Shown one piece after another: positions 54,125 to 64,000 of a DNA stretch of 64,000 nt. The position numbers and the translations under genes are program-made. The notes under the pieces are model-generated. The model searched no databases. It was not told the origin of the DNA and saw only the letters and a program-made list of their open reading frames with translations. The stretch lies in the NCBI RefSeq assembly GCF_026212465.1, contig NC_080050.1:33562130-33626129 (forward strand), read 5' to 3'. The stretch is from Amaranthus tricolor. Its lineage: Eukaryota; Streptophyta; Magnoliopsida; Caryophyllales; Amaranthaceae. Positions within the stretch are counted from its first letter, which is position 1. Every line of letters starts with the position of its first letter.

Positions 54125-54215
54125 CACCATGAAAGGTTTTCTGCAACTGCTCAGCCATCTGATTGAAAGAAGGATCTTTAGCTATCTGCTCAGCCAGTTC
54201 CTTGATGCTTGGATC
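54125..54215 (-). pseudogene. AKR2: Captured AKR2 exon B (ankyrin repeat protein 2, N-terminal region)
   Basis: Minus-strand translation gives [15 protein letters not shown] then [15 protein letters not shown], about 30 residues. This matches the conserved N-terminal helical (STI1-like) region of AKR2, the plant cytosolic chaperone that delivers outer-envelope proteins to chloroplasts. The exon is preceded by an intact acceptor (...ATGTAG) at 54216-54217, and its first residue D continues directly from the LLN ending exon A, as in the plant protein. After HGG the match stops and the frame closes (FN, stop), so the ankyrin repeats are absent. It is a captured fragment and cannot make functional AKR2. 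Confidence 0.85.
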
Positions 54216-54445
54216 CTACATTTTGACATCATACACATCAACAAAAGAGTGCTCTGATATTCAGTAAACCAATGCAGAAGATCTGAAACTACAGTATTCA
54301 AGGACATGAGAAGGAAATGACACAGTGATCAACACCAATTACTACCATTGTTGAAGTCGATAAAGATACTGGTTTTAGAAAATCATGTATAGCAGTCAAC
54401 GAGTATCCAAGATAAAATGATTACAAAGAAAGAAAGGACATATAC
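54216..54445 (-). other. Retained AKR2 intron between exons A and B
   Basis: On the minus strand it starts GTATATGTCC and ends AAAATGTAG, satisfying GT-AG. It is 230 bp, T-rich, and separates codons N and D of the LLN-DPSI junction in phase 0. Its presence shows that genomic DNA, not a spliced transcript, was captured. Confidence 0.8.
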
Positions 54446-54582
54446 ATTAAGCAAGCCAGACATAGCTGAGAAATCAAAAGGATTTGGCGGCATTCCAGGT
54501 CGGGAAGCAGGAGGTGTCCCTTCTCCAACCTGTGGCTGCTCGGAGGACGCCTCTGATTTGGCATTTTTGGGCTCCTCAGCAC
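54446..54582 (-). pseudogene. AKR2: Captured AKR2 exon A (N-terminal region)
   Basis: Minus-strand translation reads AEEPKNAKSEASSEQP, then QVGEGTPPASR, then GMPPNPFDFSAMSGLLN, about 45 residues. It is the proline-rich linker and FDFSAMSGLLN motif that precede DPSIKEL in plant AKR2. It is bounded by an acceptor (TTGAATAG) and a donor (GTATAT), so both splice sites of this 137-bp exon are intact. The frame is open throughout, arguing for a recent capture. Recognition rests on remembered family sequence; the exon order A then B on the minus strand agrees with the gene. Confidence 0.85.
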
Positions 54583-55066
54583 CTATTCAAGAAAAGAATC
54601 ATAATTAAACATAATGCTGCAAACGGGTAAAAAAACCAATGAGAATATCTTTGCTGATAAAAATACAAAACAAGCATATCATGCTCTCATATATCGTGCA
54701 TATCTAATTCATACTCCTCCCTACCTAAGACTGCTATCAATCTTTACCAGCTACACTCCACAAACACTATTCAAAACACTCCAAGAAGCAGCTTGCTGTA
54801 TATCTTGGGAAAAAGTGTACATAATTATCATTAAGAAGAGTTTGCATAGTGCAAATATTGGCTGTCCTCTGGAAAAATCTATCACAAACATACAGCTCAA
54901 TTCCTCAGAATCTCAGTGTTAACTTGAGAAATACTTGAAAACTTGGCACAAGGAAGATTAATCCAGAAGGTGACATAGTAGTGGCTCCCTCGTAAAATAA
55001 GCAAGAGCAGCGAACAAAAAAATATTTTTATAATGAGCTCTAATCTCATAGCTCTGGATTTCTCGA
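54583..55066. other. Unassigned transposon interior, probably captured intron DNA
   Basis: On the minus strand this lies immediately upstream of AKR2 exon A and is T-rich with an acceptor at its end. Part is most likely the AKR2 intron that preceded exon A. The boundary with the actin-bearing segment is not visible; the G-rich run just beyond may mark it. A plus-strand 102-codon open frame at 54614-54922 has no recognisable family and opposes this intron-like DNA. Confidence 0.45.
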
Positions 55067-55114
55067 GGGGGGGCGGGGGGGGGGGGGGGGGGGGGGAGGG
55101 CGGGGGAGAGGGGG
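55067..55114 (+). repeat. G-rich tract with quadruplex potential
   Basis: Forty-eight bases that are almost all G, with single C or A interruptions (GGGGGGGCGGG..., GGGAGGGCGGGGG). It contains many runs of three or more G, so it fits the G-quadruplex pattern. It lies close to the presumed join between the actin and AKR2 segments. The long G homopolymer may be partly a sequencing artefact. Confidence 0.8.
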
Positions 55115-55138
55115 AGAAGATTAGTTGCACAATACTTA

Positions 55139-55741
<603 letters not shown>

Positions 55742-55850
55742 AAGTATAACATCTCTCCAGCCTTAACCGTACACGCAAATGGCTTTGGCCCATTGAAATA
55801 CAAAGGATATTCTTTGTGTTCCTTCTCCGCAGTCAATGGCAGAGCAACAG
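55742..55850 (-). pseudogene. Captured JmjC-domain fragment (JMJD7/JMJ32-like)
   Basis: Minus-strand translation gives [20 protein letters not shown] followed by ACTVKAGEMLYL. This matches the cupin/JmjC core of plant JMJD7-type proteins (usual form [29 protein letters not shown]), Fe(II)/2-oxoglutarate oxygenases. The match ends inside LYL at a consensus donor (TACTT then GTAAGT), just before the PSMWFHH segment that holds the second metal-binding histidine. That segment is not found downstream. Only about 35 residues are present, so no catalytic domain exists. Upstream of LPLTAEK the family match is lost. Assignment is from memory of the family. Confidence 0.7.
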
Positions 55851-56073
55851 ACAACCCAAACCTTAGCTAGACTCCAATCAATATATTTGCAACGGAACAC
55901 TAAGATTTAAAGCTAAAACTACTAACAATTCTCTCAAACCTAAACAAAACCAACACTTACCACCTACTCTAAAACCAACTACTCAACCTAATAAAGGGCA
56001 CAACAACTGAAATATGTAGCTGCAATCAAAATAGTAGGAGCTATGCCCAAAAACAAACACCAACAGCAAAACA
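55851..56073. other. Unassigned transposon interior
   Basis: AT-rich DNA, intron-like on the minus strand, between a possible upstream exon (56090-56230) and the JmjC fragment. No coding match recognised. Confidence 0.4.
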
Positions 56074-56089
56074 CTACAACACCAAACAA

Positions 56090-56560
56090 CAGAATTTATT
56101 TAGCTTAAAGTCAATCGAAACCTTCGTGGATCTAGTAGTATCTTCACTGGACATGACAGTAACCTTAGTCAATCTCGTTTGGAACTGAATCAGTTTGCAC
56201 ATTCGGCTTGGCATTCTCTGGTTCAAATCCTGTAATGCGCAGCCATAAATTGAATACGTCCAGCAACAATACAATTCAACAATCGAAATTATTTATCTAC
56301 GAAGAAAATCTTAATTCACGATTTCATCTCACCTTTGATGGAAGAATTCGATAATGACTTGGAACTTTTCTAGGGTATTTTGGCAACAAATTAGGGCACA
56401 GCGGATAACCACAAAGGTTCGCAATCGAACGTTCAGTAACTAATATCAATCACTAAAACCCAAAATTTCAGTAAAATTAGGTTGAAATTTACGCTTTACA
56501 AAAGAATTGAATAGATAAAACAATTACCATAATTTGCAGGAAGAATTGGGCGTCTATTTC
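56090..56560 (-). pseudogene. Possible captured upstream exons of unknown gene
   Basis: On the minus strand plausible splice sites appear: donor ATTATG then GTAATTG at about 56527, acceptor GGGTTTTAG near 56455, donor CATCAAAG then GTGAGATG at about 56332, and acceptor GCATTACAG near 56232. The last opens a segment reading EPENAKPNVQTDSVPNEID then stop in one frame. In another frame it has an ATG opening MSSEDTTRSTKVS. I do not recognise the gene. It could be the 5' end of the JmjC or AKR2 donor, or a fourth donor. Confidence 0.35.
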
Positions 56561-56654
56561 AAAGGAAAAACAAGAAGTTGATTGTTTGCTTCAAATTCAC
56601 GCCCCAGCAATCAAAGGGAACCCAACTACCCCTTATTTCTTCGAAAATCGAAGG

Positions 56655-56885
56655 CAAGAAGGAATATTGTTATTGTGTTGTTTAGAGAATCGAGGTGAAG
56701 AAGGCGGCCATGGCTGCTGCACTTGATTTGAGTTTCTTGAAGAAGTTTGATAATGTTCGATGTTTTTTCAATGAAGAAGATGATGAAGTTTGATGAAGTT
56801 TGATGAAGATGAAGTTTGAAGAAGCACTGCTGTTCGCGTGCGTGTGTTTGTTTGTGGTAATGAAAGAGAAGCTTAAGGGTTTTAT
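56655..56885 (-). promoter_or_regulatory. CT-rich leader-like segment, possible captured 5' UTR
   Basis: Minus strand is a CT-rich stretch (CTTCATCTTCATCAAACTTC and similar), resembling plant 5' leaders. It is followed by an ATG with good context (GCAGCCATGGCCGCC) that opens only a nine-codon frame, MAAFFTSIL. It lies upstream of the captured exons and in the same orientation, so it could supply the start of a chimeric transcript. No TATA box can be assigned with confidence. Confidence 0.35.
56776..56820. repeat. Short GATGAAGTTT minisatellite
   Basis: About four imperfect copies of TGATGAAGTT in tandem (TGATGAAGTT twice, then TGATGAAGATGAAGTTTGAA). Confidence 0.7.
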
Positions 56886-56904
56886 TTTATGAAAATGCCA
56901 TTTT

Positions 56905-57190
56905 AATATGCTATTTGCTGCGGTCAAAGAGATAAACCGCAGCAATTAATGCTGCTGACATAATTTTCAAGTGCTTTAAACGTATTTGCTGCGGGCCCCA
57001 CATTAACCGCAGCAATTAAGGTAATTGAGACGGTTATTTGCTGCGGTCACAAGCTTAACCGCAGCAATTAAGCTTGCAATTGATTATTTGCTGCGGTTAT
57101 GTCCAAAAACCGCAGCAATTGTTTGGCTTTTTTTTTTTCTTATTCTTTTTCCTATTTATTGCTGCGTATATACAATAACCGCAGCAAATA
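56905..57190 (+). repeat. Right subterminal repeat array of TTTGCTGCGG hairpin pairs
   Basis: Five successive pairs of (T)ATTTGCTGCGG and AACCGCAGCAATT occur at about 56912/56934, 56983/57007, 57033/57057, 57084/57108 and 57156/57177, with centres roughly 50-70 bp apart. Each pair forms a potential stem of 12-15 bp. The left array uses CAAATA after CCGCAG, whereas most right-array complements read CAATTA, so the two ends have diverged as distinct sets. Confidence 0.87.
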
Positions 57191-57205
57191 ATAAGCAACA
57201 AATAC

Positions 57206-57222
57206 GTTTTTTTCCACTAGTG
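57206..57222 (-). repeat. CACTA terminal inverted repeat, right
   Basis: GTTTTTTTCCACTAGTG, which in reverse complement begins CACTAGTGG, the canonical CACTA start. Confidence 0.9.
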
Positions 57223-57225
57223 AAA
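57223..57225 (+). repeat. 3-bp target site duplication, right (AAA)
   Basis: AAA followed by GTAGCTCAAAC resumes the satellite monomer exactly where it was interrupted at 53599. Confidence 0.88.
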
Positions 57226-58190
57226 GTAGCTCAAACTTGGTTTGTTTTGCACGAAATTTGGCACACAACACTATTTGATATATATTCTTGGGTTGAAGTG
57301 GTTAGAATTGAAAATCATAGTCATATGCTAGAAATTATGTGTTAAGTTGCGATTTTATGAGGTTTGAAGTGTTTTTGGCAATTTCACGCATAAAGTAGCT
57401 CAAACTTGGTTTGTTTTGCACGAAACTTGGCACACAACACTATTTGTTATGTATTATTGTGTTGAAGTGGTTAGAATTGAAAATCATAGTTATATGCTAG
57501 AAATTACGTGTTGAGTTAAGATTTTATGGGTTTTATAGTGTTTTTTTAACTTTTGTGCATAAAGTAGCTCAAAGTTGTTTTTTTTACACGAAACTTGGCA
57601 TACAACACTATTTCGTATATATTATTGTGTTCAAGTGGTTAGAATTGAAGATCATAGTAATATGCTAGAAATTACTTGTTAAGTTGCGATTTTATAGGTT
57701 TTTAAGTGTTTTTTGGCACTTTTGCGCATAAAGTAGCTCAAACTTGGTTTGTTTTGCACGAAACTTGGCACACAACACTATTTGGTATATAATATTGTGT
57801 TGAAGTGGTTAGAATAAAAAAACATAGTCATATGCTAGAAATTACGTGATAAGTTGCGATTTTATGCGTTTTTAAGTGTTTTTGGCACATTTGGGCATAA
57901 AGCAGCTCAAAGTTGTTTTTTTTGCACGAAACTTGGCATAAAAAACTATTTGGTATATATTATTCTGTTGAAGTGGTTAGAATTGAAGATCATAGTCATA
58001 TGCTAGAAATTACGTGTTAAGTTGCGATTTTATGGATTTTTTTGTCTTTTTGGCACTTTTGCGCATAAAGTAGCTCAAACTTGGTTTGTTTTGCACGAAA
58101 CTTGGCACACAACACTGTTTGGTATATATTACTGTGTTGAAGTGGTTAGAATTGTAAATCATAGTCATATGCTAGAAATTACGTGTTAAG

Positions 58191-58403
58191 TTGCGATTTT
58201 ATGGGTTTTTAAGCTTTTTTGGCACTTTCGCGCGTAAAGTAGCTCTAACTTGGTTTGTTTTGCACGAAACATGGCACACAACACTAGTTGGTATATATTA
58301 TTGTGTTGAAGTAGTTACACTTGAAAATCATAGTCATATGCTAGAAATTAAGTGTTGCGATTTTATGGGTTTTTAAGTGTTTTTGGCACATTCGCGCATA
58401 AAG
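58191..58403 (+). repeat. Paralogous empty target site for the transposon (downstream copy)
   Basis: This matches 53388-53599 (same TTTTTAAGCTTTTTTGGC monomer and the AAGTGTTGCGATTTTATG short monomer). It continues uninterrupted through GCGCATAAAGTAGCTC, with the single AAA at 58400-58402. After removing the element the spacing between the two copies is about 1177 bp, seven monomers. Confidence 0.83.
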
Positions 58404-61400
58404 TAGCTCAAACTTGGTTTGTTTTGCACGAAATTTGGCACACAACACTATTTGATATATATTCTTGGGTTGAAGTGGTTAGAATTGAAAATCATAGTCA
58501 TATGCTAGAAATTATGTGTTAAGTTGCGATTTTATGAGGTTTAAAGTGTTTTTGGCACTTTCGCGCATAAAGTAGTTCAAACTTGGTTTTTTTTGCAGGA
58601 AACTTGGCACACAACACTATTTGTTATGTATTATTGTGTTGAAGTGGTTAGAATTGAAAATCATAGTTGTATGCTAGAAATTACGTGTTGAGTTGAGATT
58701 TTATTGGTTTTAAAGTGTTTTTTCAACTTTTACACATAAAGTAGCTCAAAGTTGTTTTTTTTGCACGAAACTAGGCATACAAAACTATTTGGTATATATT
58801 GTTGTATTTAAGTGGTTAGAATTCAAGATCATAGTCATATGCTAGATATTACTTGTTAAGTTGCGATTTTATAGGTTTTTAAGTGTTTTGGCACTTTAGC
58901 GCATAAAGTAGCTCAAACTTGGTTTGTTTTGCACGAAACTTGGCACACAACACTATATGGTATATATTATTGTGTTGAAGTGGTTAGAATTGTAAATCAT
59001 TGTCATATGCTAGAAATTACGTGTTAAGTTGCAATTTTATGCGTTTTTATGCTTTTTTTTGGCACTTTTGTGCATAAAGTAGCTCAAACTTGGTTTGTTT
59101 AGCACGAAACTTGGCACAAAACACTATTTGGTATATATAATTGTGTTGAAGTGGTTTGAATTGAAAAGTAATAGTCCTATGCTAGAAATTACGTGTTAAG
59201 TTGCGATTTTATGGGTTTTTAAGCTTTTTTGGCACTTTTGCGCATAAAGTAGCTCAAACTTGGTTTGTTTTGCACGAAACTTGGCACACAACACTATTTG
59301 GTATATATTATTATGTTGAAGTGGTTAGAATTGAAAATCATAGTCATATGCTAGAAATTAAGTGTTAAGTTGTATGGGTTTTTAAGTGTTTTTGGCACTT
59401 TCGTGCATAAAGTAGCTCAAACTTGGTTTGTTTTGCACGAAATTTGGCACACAACACTATTTGGTATATATTCTTGGGTTGAAGTTGTTAGAATTTAAAA
59501 TCAAAGTCATATGCTAGAAATTACGTGTTCAGTTGCGATTTTATGAGGTTTGAAGTGTTTTTTGGCACTTTCGCGCATAAAGTAGCTCAAACTTGGTTTG
59601 TTTTGCACGAAACTTGGCACACAACACTATTTGTTATGTATTATTGTGTTGAAGTGGTTAGAATTGAAAATCATAGTCATATGCTAGAAATTACGTGTTG
59701 AGTTGAGATTTTATGGGTTTTTAAGTGTTTTTTGCACTTTTGCGCATAAAGTAGATCAAAGTTGTTTTTTTTTGCACGAAACTTGGCATACAACACTATT
59801 TGGTATATATTATTCTGTTGAAGTGGTTAGGATTGAAGATCATAGTCATATGCTAGAAATTACGTGTTAAGTTGCGATTTTATGGGTTTTTATGTGTTTT
59901 TGGCACTTTAGCGCATAATGTAGCTCAAACTTGGTTTTATTTGTACGAAACTTGGCACACAACACTATTTGGTATATATTATTGTGTTGAAGTGGTTAGA
60001 ATTAAAGATCATAGTCATATGCTAGAAATTACTTGTAATGTTGCGATTTTATAGGTTTTTAAGTGTTTTTGGCACTTTTGCGCATAAAGTAGCTCAAACT
60101 TGGTTAGTTTTTCACGAAACTTGGCACACAACACTATTTGGTATATATTATTGTGTTGAAGTGGTTAGAATTGTAAATCATAGTCATATGCTAGAAATTA
60201 CGTGTTAAGTTTCAATATTATGCGTTTTTATGCTTTTTTTGGCACTTTTGTGCATAAAGTAGCTCAAACTTGGTTTTTTTAGCACGAAACTTGGCACACA
60301 ACACTACTTGGTATATATAATTGCGTTGAAGTGGTTTGAATTGAAAATAACAGTCATATGCTAGAAATTACGTGTTAAGTTGCGATTTTATGGGTTTTTA
60401 AGCTTTTTTGGCACTTTCGCGCATAAAGTAGCTCAAACTTGGTTTGTTTTGCACGAAATATGGCACACAACACTATTTGGTATATATTATTGTGTTAAAG
60501 TGGTTAGAATTGAAAATCATAGTCATATGCTAGAAATTAAGTGTTAAGTTGCGATTTTATGGGTTTTTTAGTGTTTTTGGCACTTTAGCGCATAATGTAG
60601 CTCAAACTTGGTTTTATTTGCACGAAACTTGGCACACAACACTATTTGGTATATAATATTGAGTTGAAGTGGTTAGAATTATAAATCATAGGCATACGCT
60701 AGAAATTACGTGTTGAGTTGCGATTTTCATGGGTTTTTAAGTGTTTTTGGCACTTTTGCGCATAAAGTAGCTTAAACTTGGTTTGTTTTGCACGAAACTT
60801 GGCAAACAACACTATTTGCTATATATTATTGTTGAAGTGGTTATAAATGCAAATCATAGTCATATGCTAGAAATACGTGTTAAGTTGCGATTTTATGCGT
60901 TTTTAAGCTTTTTTTGGCACTTTCGTGCATAAAGTAGCTCGAACTTTGTTTGTTTTGTACGAAACATGGCACACAACACTATTTGGTATATATTATTGTG
61001 TTGAAGTGGTTAGAATAAAAAAACATAGTCATATGCTAGAAATTACGTGTTAAGTTGCGATTTTATGTGATTTTAAGTGTTTTTGGCACTATTGCGCATA
61101 AAGTATCTCAAATTTGGTTTGTTTTGCACGAAACTTGGTACACAACAGTATTTCGTATATATTATTGTGTTGAAGTGGATAGAATAAAAAAACATAGTCA
61201 TATGCTAGAAATTTTTGGTTCAGTTGCGATTTTATAGGTTTTTAAGTGTTTTTGGCACTTTTGCGCATAAAGTAGCTAAAACTTGGTTTGTTTTGCACGA
61301 AACATGTTTCACAACACTATTTGGTATATATTATTGTGTTGAAGTGGTTAGAATTGAAGATCATAGTCATATGCTAGAAATTACTTGTTCAGTTGCGATT

Positions 61401-62447
61401 TTATAGTTTTTTAAGTGTTTTTGGCACTTTTGCGCATAAAGTAGCTCAAACATGGTTAGTTTTGCACGAAACTTGGCACACAACACTATTTGGTATATAT
61501 TATTGTGTTGAAGTGGTTAGAATTGTAAATCATAGTCATATGCTAGAAAATTACGTGTTAAGTTGCAATTTTATGCGTTTTTATGCTTTTTTTGGCACTT
61601 TTGTGCATAAAATAGCTCAAACTTGGCACACAACACTATTTGGTATATATAATTGTGTTGAAGTGGTTTGAATTGAAATTAATAGTCATATGCTAGAAAT
61701 TACGTGTTAAGTTGCGATTTTATGGGTTTTTAAGCTTTTTTGGCACTTTCGCGCATAAAGTAGTTCAAACTTGGTTTGTTTTGCACGAAACTTGGCACAC
61801 AACACTATTTGATATATATTATTGTGTTGAAGTGGTTAGAATTGAAAATCATAGTCATATGCTAGAAATTAAGTGTTAAGTTGTATGGGTTTTTAAGTGT
61901 TTTTGGCACTTTCGCGCATAAAGTAGCTCAAACTTGGTTTGTTATGCACGAAATTTGGCACACAACACTATTTGGTATATATTCTTGGGTTGAAGTTGGT
62001 AGAATTGAAAATCATAGTCATATGCTAGAAATTACGTGTTATGTTGCAATTTTATGAGGTTTGAAGTGTTTTCGGAACTTTCGCGCACAAAGTAGCTCAA
62101 ACTTGGTTTGTTTTACACGAAACTTGGGACACAACACTATTTGTTATGTATTATTGTGTTGAAGTGGTTAGAATTAAAAATCATAGTCACATGCTAGAAA
62201 TTACGTGTTAAGTTGAGATTTTATGGGTTTTTAAGTGTTATTTGCACTTTTGCGCATAAAGTAGCTCAAAGTTGTTCTTTTTGCACGAAACATGGCATAC
62301 AAAACTATTTGGTATATATTATTCTGTTGAAGTGGTTAGAATTGAAGATCATATTCATATGCTAGAAATTACGTGTTAAGTTGCGATTTTAAGGGTTTTT
62401 ATGTCTTTTTGGCACTTTTGCGCATAAAGTAGCTCAAACTTGGTTTG

Positions 62448-62495
62448 TTTTGCACGGAACTGAAGTGGTTAGAATTGTGCTGAAGTGGTTAGAAT
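62448..62495 (+). repeat. Truncated monomer with local 20-bp duplication
   Basis: TTTTGCACGGAAC is joined to TGAAGTGGTTAGAATTGTGC and then TGAAGTGGTTAGAATTGAAA. The CTTGGCACACAACACTATTTGG-to-TATATTATT part is missing and the GAAGTGGTTAGAATTG landmark is repeated within 20 bp. Confidence 0.75.
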
Positions 62496-64000
62496 TGAAA
62501 ATCATAGTTATATGCTAGAAATTACGTGTTGAGTTGAGATTTTATGGGTTTTAAAGTGTTTTTTGAACTTTTGCGCATAAAGTAGCTCAAAGTTGTTTTT
62601 TTTGCACGAAACTTGGCATACAACACTATTTGGTATATATTATTCTGTTGAAGTGGTTAGAATTAAAAATCATAGTCATATGCTAGAAATTACGTGTTAA
62701 GTTGCGATTTTATGGGTTTTTATGTGTTTTTGGCACTTTTCCGCATAAAGTAGCTCAAACTTGGTTTGTTTTGCACGAAACTTGGCACACAACACTATTT
62801 GGTATATATTATTATGTTAAAGTGGTTAGAATTATAAATCATAGTCATATGCTAGAAATTACGTGTTAAGTTGCGATTTCATGGGTTTTTTAGTGTTTTT
62901 GGCACTTTAGCGCATAATGTAGCTCAAACTTGGTTTGTTTTGCACGAAACTTGGCACACAACACTATTTGGTACATAATATTGTGTTGAAGTGGTTAGAA
63001 TTGTAAATCATAGGCATATGCTAGAAATTACGTGTTGAGTTGCGATTTTTTGGGTTTTTAAGTGTTTTTGGCACTTTTGCGCATAAAGTAGCTTAAACTT
63101 GGTTTGTTTTGCACGAAACTTGGCAAAAAAAACTGTTTGCTATATATTATTGTAGAAGTGGTTAGAAATGATAATTTTAGTCATATGCTAGAAATTACGT
63201 GTTAAGTTGCGATTTTATGCGTTTTTAAGCTCTTTTTGGCACTTTCGTGCATAAAGTAGCTCAAACTTGGTTTGTTTGGTACGAAACATGGCACACAACA
63301 CTATTTGGTATATATTATTGTGTTGAAGTGGTTAGAATAAAAAAACATAGTCATATGCTAGAAATTACGTGTTAAGTTACGATTTTATGCGATTTTAAGT
63401 GTTTTTGGCACTACTGCGCATAAAGTATCTCAAATTTGGTTTGTTTTGCACGAAACTTGGCACACAACACTATTTCGTATATATTATTGTGTTGAAGTGG
63501 TTAGAATAAAAAAAATATAGTCATATGCTTGAAATTACGTGATAAATTGCGATTTTATGCGTTTTTAAGTGTTTTTGGCACATTTGGGCATAAAGTAGGT
63601 CAAACTTGGTTTGTTTTGCAAGAAACTTGGCTCACAAAACAATTGGTATATATTATTGTGTTGAAGTGGTTAGAATTGCAAATCATAGTCATATGTTAGA
63701 AATTACTGGTTAAGTTGCGATTTTATAGGTTTTTAAGTGTTTTAGGCACTTTTGCGCATAAAGTAGTTCAAACTTGGTTTGTTTTGCACGAAACATGGCA
63801 CACAACACTATTTGGTATATATTATTGTGTTGAAGTTGTTAGAATTGAAGATCATAGTCATATGCTAGAAATTACTTGTTAAGTTGCGATTTTATAGGTT
63901 TTTAAGTGTTTTTGGCACTTTTGCGCATAAAGTAGCTCAAACTTGGTTAGTTTTGCACGAAACTTGGCACACAACACTATTTGGTATATATTATTGTGTT

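Larger units (their letters stand above)
57226..64000 (+). repeat. 168-bp satellite array, right block part 2 (plus orientation)
   Basis: About 40 monomers in phase with the block before the transposon. Subtypes include AGAATAAAAAAACATAG (57813, 61015, 61190, 63336), GAGGTTTGAAGTG, and a shortened GTTAAGTTGTATGGGTTTTTAAG monomer at about 59367 and 61877. The array runs off the window end. Monomer order looks less regular than in the middle block, although segments at about 59.0-59.8 and 61.5-62.3 kb are related copies. Confidence 0.96.

Noticed and set aside
54614..54922. Plus-strand 102-codon open frame in the transposon
   Set aside because: Lies opposite intron-like DNA upstream of AKR2 exon A, shows no family motif, and all recognisable coding is on the other strand.
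56682..56945. 87-codon minus-strand frame with serine and lysine-rich sequence
   Set aside because: Runs from the subterminal repeat through the GATGAAGTTT minisatellite; composition reflects repeats. Only the leader-like nature is reported.
57025..57345. 106-codon frame crossing the right transposon end into satellite
   Set aside because: Chimeric by construction: subterminal repeats plus satellite, no motif.

Overview
The window is plant heterochromatin: about 60 kb of one AT-rich tandem satellite (monomer about 168 bp, roughly 358 copies), broken by two 100-N assembly gaps and one 3.6-kb DNA transposon. The 168-bp monomer, the higher-order repeats, the CACTA-type transposon and the captured plant gene exons with GT-AG introns point to a flowering plant, probably a eudicot. 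I cannot name the species. Centromeric, pericentromeric or subtelomeric/knob location cannot be decided from sequence alone. I see no intact host gene, rRNA, tRNA, CRISPR array or prokaryotic feature.

Layout. 1-7059: satellite in what I call the plus orientation. 7060-7159: gap. 7160-38530: the same satellite in the opposite orientation. 38531-38630: gap. 38631-53599: plus orientation again. 53600-57222: a non-autonomous CACTA (CMC/EnSpm) element with near-perfect 3-bp target duplications (AAA). 57223-64000: plus-orientation satellite continuing in phase. Both orientation changes fall exactly on the gaps, so the middle contig may simply be placed backwards. Within the satellite, nested higher-order repeats are visible: a 5-monomer unit (about 840 bp), and duplications of about 1.67, 2.0, 2.28 and 3.0 kb. 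Several truncated monomers mark unequal-exchange or deletion junctions, and some of these were themselves duplicated.

The most interesting object is the transposon. It has CACTAGTGG termini and subterminal arrays of the motif TTTGCTGCGG in hairpin-forming inverted pairs. It has no recognisable transposase. Its interior carries, all on the minus strand, pieces of at least three unrelated plant genes: a JmjC (JMJD7/JMJ32-like) exon end, an actin segment, and two spliced exons of the chloroplast-targeting factor AKR2. Upstream is a CT-rich, leader-like stretch with possible splice sites. This is a Pack-CACTA element: a gene-fragment collector that landed in a satellite array after the local higher-order repeats had formed, since two paralogous copies of the target site (about 52.1 and 58.4 kb) are empty.

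The many short ORFs across the array are by-products of a monomer length divisible by three and are not annotated as genes.
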